A stretch of 9,968 nt of DNA from an uncultured Anaerolineae bacterium (GTDB taxonomy: Bacteria; Chloroflexota; Anaerolineae; Anaerolineales; Villigracilaceae): positions 1 through 9,968 of the forward strand of contig CAINXK010000262.1 in NCBI GenBank assembly GCA_903854805.1, read 5' to 3'. A program made the position numbers and the translations under genes. A model generated the notes under the pieces. It was not told where the DNA came from, searched no databases, and worked only from the letters and a program-made list of their open reading frames with translations. Of this stretch, positions 1 to 5,553 are shown piece after piece (position 1 is the first letter of the stretch; each line of letters begins with the position of its first letter).

Positions 1-35
1 GATCGCTCGTAGAAACTACGAGCGATCTGTTGTTT
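1..35 (+). terminator. Possible intrinsic terminator of an upstream gene
   Basis: A perfect 12-bp stem with a 3-nt loop (1-27) is followed by TGTTGTTT. The geometry fits a rho-independent terminator for a gene lying to the left of the window. The same palindrome is part of copy A of the repeated element, so its main role may instead be protein binding. The T-tract is interrupted by G residues, which weakens the terminator reading. Confidence 0.4.
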
Positions 36-116
36 AATACGAGTATTCCAAACTTCCGGCTTCTAAAAATTTGTGGGGATTTACGGATCACAACCGTTAC
101 GTTATCAGGTAAATTT
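1..116 (+). promoter_or_regulatory. Composite regulatory element, copy A (upstream of copA)
   Basis: First of three related intergenic elements. It opens with a perfect 12-bp inverted repeat (1-12 with 16-27, loop AAA) whose core is GTAG-AAA-CTAC at 9-19; the left end is cut by the window edge. A T/A-rich stretch follows (TTTAATACGAGTATTCC, 33-49). Next is TTTGTGG at 70-76 and the box ATTTACGGATCACAA at 79-93, closed by GTAAATTT at 109-116. GGATTTAC (77-84) pairs with 109-116 as an 8-bp stem, with two G-U pairs if RNA, around a 24-nt loop. The hairpin plus T-rich tail could also terminate an upstream gene outside the window. The function is inferred from position and from the other two copies; the repetition itself is seen directly. 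I could not place a -35/-10 pair with confidence. Confidence 0.7.
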
Positions 117-149
117 ATCTCATTAATTTCATTAACTTGTATTCTTTTC

Positions 150-170
150 TGGAGGCTTGACGTGCCTCTC
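150..170 (+). promoter_or_regulatory. Orphan Shine-Dalgarno-like GGAGG in a small hairpin, copA leader
   Basis: GGAGG (151-155) lies about 100 bases ahead of the chosen copA start and has no obvious gene of its own. GAGGC (152-156) can pair with GCCTC (164-168) around a 7-nt loop, which would sequester it. A GTG at 162 is correctly spaced but opens only a 9-codon frame. A TTG at 157 opens 30 codons with three Cys, ending at 249, but sits only one base from GGAGG. The oxidase leader has a comparable orphan signal. It may be a leader-peptide or ribosome-standby site, or chance. Confidence 0.25.
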
Positions 171-247
171 CGAAACCCTGCTGGATCGTGACCATATTCT
201 GCCCGATGCGTGCGAAGAAAACCGCTCGAGTGAAACATGTCAAATTT

Positions 248-252
248 AAGGA
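248..252 (+). promoter_or_regulatory. Ribosome binding site deciding the copA start
   Basis: AAGGA lies five bases ahead of the ATG at 258. The alternative in-frame ATG at 237 has only a weak A-rich stretch before it. This site therefore favours 258 as the start, and the first residues from there run directly into the metal-binding domain. Confidence 0.65.
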
Positions 253-257
253 TAAAT

Positions 258-3200
258 ATGTCTGAAATCAAGCAATTAACACTCCCGATCACCGGCATGA
301 CATGCGCAAACTGTGTCGCTGCAGTTGAACGTAACTTAAAGAAACTCGATGGTGTTCAGGGCGCTGTGGTAAATCTTTCGTCCGAGCGCGCCACCATCGA
401 TTTCGAGCCAGCCAAGCTAGGGCTCAAGGATTTTATTGCGCGCATTAATCGCGCAGGCTATGGAATAGCCAATGGCGAGGCCGATCTTGTCATCAAGCGC
501 CTGGCCGATGACAATGATGCGCGCCGGCTTCAAAAGGTGCTGGCAAAGCTGGAAGGCGTACTCGAGGCGAAAGTTACCTTTGCCACCGAGAAAGCCAGCG
601 TGAAATATGTGCCTACAATCATTACACAAGTGGAGCTTCGCCGTGCAGTTACATCTGCTGGTTTTGAAGCCCTGGAACTCGGCGGCGACACAGAAGATGC
701 CGAAGCCATTGCGCGTGAGCATGAAATTAACGAACAGCGGCGCTTGCTCATCATCGGTTTATTATTCACCGTGCCGCTTTTCCTGCTTTCGATGGGAAAA
801 GATTTTGGTTGGCTGCCGGCTTTTGTGTACTCAGATGCAAACAGCGCGATGGCCGGTATGCGCACTGCCCAACCCTGGTTTAATTGGCTGCTGTTAGCAC
901 TCGCCATCCCCGTTCAATTTTATGTTGGCAGGCAATATTATGTCGGAGCATTCAAATCGCTGCGGAATAAATCGGCAAACATGGATGTATTGGTTGCGAT
1001 GGGGTCTTCAGCGGCTTTCTTATATTCCTTGCCAATCACTTTTGGGTGGCTCCAGGGCCATGTATATTTTGAAACGGCCACAGTCATCATCACGCTTATA
1101 AAAATTGGAAAGTTTTTGGAAGCGCGCGCCAAGGGCCGCACATCTGATGCCATTAAAAAAATGATGGGATTGCGTGCCAGAACTGCACACGTCATTCGAT
1201 CTGGATCTGAACAGGAAGTGCCAGTCGACGATGTACGCGTAGGCGACATTATTCTGGTAAAACCGGGCGAAACAATCCCGGTGGATGGCGTGGTTATTCA
1301 AGGCCACAGCACAATTGACGAATCCATGCTGACAGGTGAGTCACTACCGGTTGCAAAACAGCCGGGTGACCCGGTCATTGGCGCAACAATAAACAAACTC
1401 GGCCTGCTCAAATTTGAAGCAACCCGGATTGGCAAAGAGACTGCCCTGGCACAAATTATCAAACTGGTAGAAAACGCCCAGGGCAGCAAAGCACCGATCC
1501 AGAAAATTGCCGACCAGGTTTCGGCGGTATTTGTGCCATTTGTAATTACCAGCGCACTGCTCACTTTTACCATCTGGTATTTCTTTGGGCCGGCCCTGCC
1601 AGCCAATGCAGCCGTGGATAACTTTACACGCGCGTTGATTTTCATGGTCTCGGTGCTCGTGATCGCCTGCCCGTGTGCAATGGGGCTGGCTACACCCACC
1701 GCCATCATGGTTGGATCCGGCAAAGGCGCAGAGCTGGGGATCCTGTTCCGCACCAGCGAAGCGCTGGAACGCGCTGGTAAAGTAAATATTGTCGTTTTGG
1801 ATAAAACCGGGACAATCACAAAAGGACAGCCTGCAGTTACAGATATCGTGGTTGCCAGAAATACATCAATAAGCAAGGATGAGTTATTGCGTTTCGCCGC
1901 ATCGGTGGAACAGGGCAGTGAACATCCACTCGGCGAGGCCATCTGGGCCGAGGCGACAACCCGCGGGTTGAAGCTGCTAGATTCAGCCGGATTTAGAGCT
2001 GAACCCGGGCAAGGTGTGCAGGCCGAAATTGCAGGAAGAAGCGTGATGATTGGGAACATGCGCATGTTCCAACTGCGCGGCATCGAATTGGGGCAGCTCG
2101 CATCCGAAGTGGCACGGCTTCAATCCAGCGCAAAAACCGCAATGTTGGTCGCGATTGACAACCAGGCTGCCGGAATTATTGCGGTTGCAGATACCATCAA
2201 AGAAAATTCAAAGGAAGCCATCGCAGACCTGCAGCGCATGGGGTTAAAGGTGGTGATGATCACGGGCGATAACCAAAAAACCGCTGAAGCAATCGCAAAG
2301 CAGGTTGGAATCGACAGTGTGCTGGCAGAAGTACTACCCGAGGGCAAAGCCCTGGAAGTGAAAAAACTGCAAGCCGGCAATGTCGTTGTTGCCATGGTTG
2401 GAGACGGCGTTAATGATGCGCCTGCCCTCGCTCAAGCCGACGTAGGCATCGCGATCGGTACCGGTACGGATATAGCCATGGCCGCTGCGCCTGTAACCCT
2501 GATGAGTGGCGATCTGCGTGGCGTTGCGCGCGCAATTACACTTTCGCGGAAAACACTCGGCACGATCAAACAAAATTTATTTTGGGCGTTTTTCTATAAT
2601 GTGGTGCTCATCCCTGCCGCAGCGCTCGGTTATCTAAACCCAATGCTGGCGGCAGGCGCAATGGCATTTAGCAGCGTCCTGGTGGTTTCGAACAGTTTGC
2701 GGCTGCGTAATTCTAAGATTGGCTCGATAGCTGTCCCCAAAACCCGCTTGCGGACGATGCTAGATTTCGCGCCCCTGGGAGCCGGAGCAGTAGTTACTCT
2801 ACTCATTTTCTTTGGCTTTGCACGCGGCTGGTTACGACCTCAGCAGGACGGCCTGGCTCCATTCGCAATCTACCACCTGGCGCTTGCCAACGATAAGCCA
2901 CTTATCGCCGGAGCATCCATGCCGCTAGACATCCAAATCTACGATCAATTCGGCAATTCTGTTACCGATTTTGAGGCCAGGAGCTTTGGTAAATATTTAT
3001 ATTTCGCCTATATCGCGGTTGCGCCTCGTGATATTTCTTTCCTGCAAGCAAATCCCCTGATCGTAGATCCGCTTTCTTTCCCCATCAACCTTATGGGTAT
3101 GCAGGGAATGGGGGCGCAGACTGGGACCGTCCAAACCACGGCACAGAAGTCCAAGCAATCGGCTCAACACCAGGCCCCTGCCAAACCTGTCAAAATTATG

Positions 3201-3668
3201 CCAGTTATCGTGTTCCCCAAAGAAGGTCAGTATGTCGTTTTCGTGGATTTTGTGCCACACGGCGGCAGTAAAGTAATCCTGACTTTACCAGTTGATGTTG
3301 GCAAAGCAAAAACACAGTCCGCCAGCTTACCTTCAAATGCTGCGCTTACGCAACAGAGTGGCGATATTTCATTAACTTTGAAATATGATGGCGCATTAAA
3401 ATCCGGTCAGCCCATAAATATCAGCTTTGACGCGGTAGATCCACAAGGGAATCTAATGTCAGATGTGATCGGTTTAACATCCGGCAATCATTGTGTCTTG
3501 TATGCCATGGACGAATCGCTCACAACTTTTCTAAGACCTGAGATTATCGACGCCGAAAAACTTCAGTTTTCAATTACCTTCCCCAAACCTGGCAAGTACA
3601 AAACCTGGTTCGAGTTTATCAATGAAAATGAGACTCAACAGGTGGCATTTGTTCTGGATGTGAAATAG
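258..3668 (+). CDS. copA: Cu(I)-exporting P1B-type ATPase CopA with C-terminal extracytoplasmic extension
   Basis: ATP-driven export of Cu(I) across the cytoplasmic membrane. Numbered from the ATG at 258 (1136 aa; an ATG at 237 would add 7): an HMA domain with C16-A-N-C19, a second HMA-like domain (about 70-140) without CxxC, and membrane helices from about 155. The A-domain TGES is at 359-362, the CPC metal site at 471-473, the phosphorylated DKTGT at 515-519, the HP pair at 556-557, TGDN at 669-672 and GDGVNDAP at 715-722. Y780-N781 and M802-x-x-S805-S806 in the last two canonical helices are the Cu(I) signature of the IB-1 subgroup. Unlike usual CopA (about 750-830 aa), the chain continues with an extra helix (about 838-860) and about 275 residues that should lie outside the cell. 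That region holds two beta-rich repeats sharing an FPK-x-G-x-Y motif (from 986 and 1108). It is preceded by copy A of the shared element. Function is near certain; the role of the tail is unknown. Confidence 0.96.
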   Translation: MSEIKQLTLPITGMTCANCVAAVERNLKKLDGVQGAVVNLSSERATIDFEPAKLGLKDFIARINRAGYGIANGEADLVIKRLADDNDARRLQKVLAKLEGVLEAKVTFATEKASVKYVPTIITQVELRRAVTSAGFEALELGGDTEDAEAIAREHEINEQRRLLIIGLLFTVPLFLLSMGKDFGWLPAFVYSDANSAMAGMRTAQPWFNWLLLALAIPVQFYVGRQYYVGAFKSLRNKSANMDVLVAMGSSAAFLYSLPITFGWLQGHVYFETATVIITLIKIGKFLEARAKGRTSDAIKKMMGLRARTAHVIRSGSEQEVPVDDVRVGDIILVKPGETIPVDGVVIQGHSTIDESMLTGESLPVAKQPGDPVIGATINKLGLLKFEATRIGKETALAQIIKLVENAQGSKAPIQKIADQVSAVFVPFVITSALLTFTIWYFFGPALPANAAVDNFTRALIFMVSVLVIACPCAMGLATPTAIMVGSGKGAELGILFRTSEALERAGKVNIVVLDKTGTITKGQPAVTDIVVARNTSISKDELLRFAASVEQGSEHPLGEAIWAEATTRGLKLLDSAGFRAEPGQGVQAEIAGRSVMIGNMRMFQLRGIELGQLASEVARLQSSAKTAMLVAIDNQAAGIIAVADTIKENSKEAIADLQRMGLKVVMITGDNQKTAEAIAKQVGIDSVLAEVLPEGKALEVKKLQAGNVVVAMVGDGVNDAPALAQADVGIAIGTGTDIAMAAAPVTLMSGDLRGVARAITLSRKTLGTIKQNLFWAFFYNVVLIPAAALGYLNPMLAAGAMAFSSVLVVSNSLRLRNSKIGSIAVPKTRLRTMLDFAPLGAGAVVTLLIFFGFARGWLRPQQDGLAPFAIYHLALANDKPLIAGASMPLDIQIYDQFGNSVTDFEARSFGKYLYFAYIAVAPRDISFLQANPLIVDPLSFPINLMGMQGMGAQTGTVQTTAQKSKQSAQHQAPAKPVKIMPVIVFPKEGQYVVFVDFVPHGGSKVILTLPVDVGKAKTQSASLPSNAALTQQSGDISLTLKYDGALKSGQPINISFDAVDPQGNLMSDVIGLTSGNHCVLYAMDESLTTFLRPEIIDAEKLQFSITFPKPGKYKTWFEFINENETQQVAFVLDVK

Positions 3669-3915
3669 ATTTTTTTTGCAATAGCGCATAACGAAATAAG
3701 GATTGATGCAGCGAGAAGAACACCCGCCAAACCTGCCCTTGCGTGCCACGCAAAGCGCGTCATGCAGTCAGGCCGGTAGCTGCTCTTCCTTATGACATGT
3801 TGCTATGCAAGAGCTTTGAGCTGAGCTTTCTTGCTATATTTTTCAAAGAAGTTTCGTGTCATTCATCCATTTCGACCGTATTCGTGATTAAACACACGTA
3901 ATAGCCCATGGATTT
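3669..3915. other. Intergenic stretch after copA without a supported gene
   Basis: A run of eight T follows the copA stop directly but has no stem ahead of it. TTGCGTG and CACGCAA (3739-3753) form a perfect 7-bp inverted repeat around one base. A 29-codon frame (ATG 3706, stop 3793-3795) has AAGGA (3698-3702) just upstream and encodes three Cys, including SCSQAGSC. It is too short and too closely spaced to its signal to call a gene. I found no transposase remnant or RNA gene here. A terminator candidate (3807-3844) lies inside. Confidence 0.5.
3807..3844 (+). terminator. Candidate intrinsic terminator downstream of copA
   Basis: GCAAGA (3807-3812) pairs with TCTTGC (3829-3834). The stem continues as GCT/AGC across a two-base bulge, with an 8-nt loop, and is followed by TATATTTTTC. 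It lies about 140 bases after the copA stop, so it would end a transcript with a long 3' tail. The stem is modest, hence moderate confidence. Confidence 0.4.
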
Positions 3916-4027
3916 ACTACGTAGTTTCTACGAGGCGAGTTTTTTTATATTCGGGTAAATACCAGGTTAAGTGCAAATTATTTGTGGAAATTTACGGATT
4001 ACAAACCAGGCCTTTCCGTGTAAATTT
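3916..4027 (+). promoter_or_regulatory. Composite regulatory element, copy B (upstream of the transposase-like gene)
   Basis: Second copy of the shared element. The core GTAG-TTT-CTAC is at 3921-3931 and keeps only a 5-bp stem, followed by GAGGCGAG and a run of seven T (3940-3946). Then come TTTATATTCGGGTAAATAC (3944-3962), GGTTAAG (3965-3971), TTTGTGG (3981-3987) and ATTTACGGATTACAA (3990-4004), closed by GTAAATTT (4020-4027). AAATTTAC (3988-3995) pairs with 4020-4027 as eight Watson-Crick pairs around a 24-nt loop. The right arm is followed by AAGCT, as in copy C. It ends 56 bases before the next start codon. The core survives although the outer palindrome arms do not, which argues that the core itself is the recognised sequence. 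Confidence 0.7.
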
Positions 4028-4083
4028 AAGCTGTAGAAATTTGTAATGTTCAACAAAACCGTTGCGAGGCTAGCAGAAAGTAT

Positions 4084-4932
4084 ATGTCGACTAATTCCAA
4101 TCCCACTTTGGTGATTCCACCCATCCCGCGCGATACTGCCAGACTTGCAAACGCTGCTTTTGGATCTCGGAATTTTTATATCCAGGTCGGTCTCAATATC
4201 GAAGAGATACTGGCATCCATCAAGCTGGATCACCCCTCAAAAAAAGAAAATGTTGCCATAGGTAGGCAGGCTGTAATTGCCATGGTCACTTTTTTCCAAT
4301 TTGTCGAGGGCCTGAATGATGAGCAAGCCCTGGATGCTGTCCGCACTCGCGTTGAGTGGAAATATGCCTTGCATTATCCGCTGCACCCACTCATGTTTAG
4401 CCAGGCAGCTTTATGTAATTTCCGCCAGCAAATTCTACGGGACACAGCCAGCCAAATCGAATTTCAAAAATTGATCCACCAACTGGTTCTGCTGGGCCCG
4501 CCTCACGACAACGACAACGATGAATTTGTAAGTTTACAGATCGTCTCAACTCTCTGTATCGTGAACCGCATGGAGTATGCCAGAACGGCTCTGTTTCAAA
4601 CAACCGAAATACTCGCCATCCACTTTCCCAACTGGCTAAGGCAGGCCGCCCTGCCAAACTGGTACGGACGCACCAACCGGTCTCAATCAAGATTTGACCC
4701 ATTTGCATCCCCGCAGCAGCAAGACCAGATCTGGCAAGAGATTGGAGTAGATATTAATCATCTTCTCTCGCAAATTCGCACAAACGGTTCCCCAGAGATC
4801 AGTGAGCTGCGAGAAGTCAGAATACTTGAACAAGCATGGAATGAGCAGTATCAACATTGGAAACCATCATCTTCCTATGAACAATCGGACATTAAACAAA
4901 GCTTGTGCTATGCCTGTATCAGTCAGCGCTAG
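4084..4932 (+). CDS. IS1182-like transposase N-terminal protein, probably inactive or domesticated
   Basis: Intact 282-codon frame. Residues 11-35 (IPPIPRDTARLANAAFG...), 60-120 with VRTRVEWKYALHYPL (87-100) and CNFRQQILRD (111-120), and the later NWLRQAALPNWYGR resemble the N-terminal (DUF772-type) half of IS1182-family transposases as I remember them. Full-length members are roughly 450-550 aa; this protein stops before the later catalytic part. Where the family has a TDSTH-like motif with the first catalytic Asp, this protein reads FVSLQIVST before IVNRMEYA; in my alignment Val149 replaces the Asp. It should therefore not transpose. An open frame despite this divergence, and copy B of the copper-locus element directly upstream, suggest a retained function, perhaps DNA binding. 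The start has only a weak AGAAAG signal. copZ follows 124 bases later with no clear terminator between, so they are probably co-transcribed. A slowly decaying relic is the main alternative. Confidence 0.75.
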   Translation: MSTNSNPTLVIPPIPRDTARLANAAFGSRNFYIQVGLNIEEILASIKLDHPSKKENVAIGRQAVIAMVTFFQFVEGLNDEQALDAVRTRVEWKYALHYPLHPLMFSQAALCNFRQQILRDTASQIEFQKLIHQLVLLGPPHDNDNDEFVSLQIVSTLCIVNRMEYARTALFQTTEILAIHFPNWLRQAALPNWYGRTNRSQSRFDPFASPQQQDQIWQEIGVDINHLLSQIRTNGSPEISELREVRILEQAWNEQYQHWKPSSSYEQSDIKQSLCYACISQR

Positions 4933-5056
4933 AGAAGCTTGATAAATATATTTTTGAGACTTCCAGACTGACCGCGCCTGGTCAACTGCAGACATCTACA
5001 TCGTTTTCAACGAGGATTAATTACCCATCAGCATTCGTTGCAAGCAAGGAACCCCC

Positions 5057-5272
5057 ATGAAAAAATCGTTCCGCGTTTCTGATATGCATTGCCCCAACTG
5101 CTCCATGCATCTTGAAGGCCTCGAAGATGAACTGCCCGGGGTCAGATCCATCACGGCAAGTTATAAAAAAATGAGTCTGGATGTCGATTTCGACGAAAAT
5201 CTACTGACTATTGAGCAGATCATCAGTGCCGCGAATGAAATTGGCTACCACCCCGAGCTGGTGGGTGCCTGA
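5057..5272 (+). CDS. copZ: CopZ-like copper chaperone (single HMA domain)
   Basis: A 71-residue single heavy-metal-associated domain. The metal site is DMHCPNC (Cys12 and Cys15), followed by a helix (SMHLEGLEDELPGV), then strands, and a C-terminal GYHPELV matching the GY/GF end of HMA folds. Proteins of this type bind Cu(I) in the cytosol and pass it to the N-terminal HMA domain of CopA, encoded upstream. AAGGA (5046-5050) six bases before the ATG supports the start. It sits at the end of the unit begun by the transposase-like gene. A strong hairpin with a T-rich tail begins 35 bases after its stop. Mercury or other soft-metal binding cannot be excluded from the motif alone, but the CopA and oxidase context favours copper. 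Confidence 0.92.
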   Translation: MKKSFRVSDMHCPNCSMHLEGLEDELPGVRSITASYKKMSLDVDFDENLLTIEQIISAANEIGYHPELVGA

Positions 5273-5306
5273 TACCCATTTTCTGAATAATTGTGGTTTT
5301 GCAACA

Positions 5307-5347
5307 GTACCGGCTAGTAGTTTCTACCAGCCGGTACCTATTTTTAT
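5307..5347 (+). terminator. Intrinsic terminator after copZ, overlapping copy C
   Basis: GTACCGGCTAGTAG (5307-5320) pairs with CTACCAGCCGGTAC (5324-5337): 14 bp with one A-C mismatch and a TTT loop, followed by CTATTTTTAT. It is placed 35 bases after the copZ stop, as expected for the end of the transposase-like gene/copZ transcript. The loop and inner stem are also the palindromic core of the shared element, so one sequence may both end one transcript and control the next. Confidence 0.65.
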
Positions 5348-5425
5348 ACGGAATAATACTTGGTTCAGATTATGAAAATTTGTGGGGATTTACGGATTAC
5401 AAGATACGCGTTTTCATGTAAATTC
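5307..5425 (+). promoter_or_regulatory. Composite regulatory element, copy C (upstream of the multicopper oxidase)
   Basis: Third copy. The core GTAG-TTT-CTAC is at 5317-5327 inside the long hairpin. It is followed by TTTTTATACGGAATAATAC (5341-5359), GGTTCAG (5362-5368), TTTGTGG (5379-5385) and ATTTACGGATTACAA (5388-5402), closed by GTAAATTC (5418-5425). GGATTTAC (5386-5393) pairs with 5418-5425 with a G-C pair at the outer end and one G-U, again around 24 nt. The right arm is followed by AAGCT as in copy B. The oxidase start codon is 128 bases downstream. Function as operator or leader RNA is inferred. Confidence 0.7.
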
Positions 5426-5427
5426 AA

Positions 5428-5476
5428 GCTACTTAATAGAGCAATTTTTTAAGTAGCCTAAGCAAATACAGGAGGT
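5428..5476 (+). promoter_or_regulatory. Leader hairpin and orphan AGGAGGT upstream of the oxidase
   Basis: GCTACTTAA (5428-5436) and TTAAGTAGC (5449-5457) form a perfect 9-bp stem with a 12-nt loop. AGGAGGT (5470-5476), an excellent Shine-Dalgarno match, follows. No ATG, GTG or TTG occurs between it and the oxidase start at 5554, about 77 bases on. The gene has its own AAGGAG at 5542-5547. The first signal may be a ribosome standby or regulatory site in the transcript. The hairpin and the sequence are seen; the role is a guess. Confidence 0.35.
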
Positions 5477-5553
5477 AACACCAACGACCAACAAACCACC
5501 ACTAACTTTAATTTTCACCAGAAACCATTTCTCGGTTCCCCAAGGAGATCACC

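Noticed and set aside
237..257. copA starting at the ATG at 237
   Set aside because: It has no good ribosome site, whereas the ATG at 258 has AAGGA at five bases. It remains possible and would add only seven residues.
1298..2083. Long open frame (261 codons) on the minus strand inside copA
   Set aside because: It lies wholly within a strongly conserved ATPase reading frame, and its translation shows no family motif. It is a shadow of the copA codon usage.
3739..3753. Perfect inverted repeat TTGCGTG-C-CACGCAA as an operator or terminator
   Set aside because: It has a one-base loop and no T-tract, lies far from any start codon and is not repeated elsewhere in the window; there is too little to assign a role.
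4397..4708. Minus-strand frame (103 codons) opposite the transposase-like gene
   Set aside because: No recognisable domain, and it overlaps a frame with clear family resemblance.
4084..4932. An active insertion sequence
   Set aside because: The product lacks the catalytic Asp position and the C-terminal catalytic part, and I saw no matching terminal inverted repeats in the flanks 3669-4083 and 4933-5056.
1..5425. The three repeated elements as a MITE, insertion-sequence ends or a CRISPR array
   Set aside because: There are only three copies, 1.4-3.9 kb apart, all the same way round and each just upstream of a gene. They have divergent outer arms and no visible target-site duplications. A shared control region explains this better.
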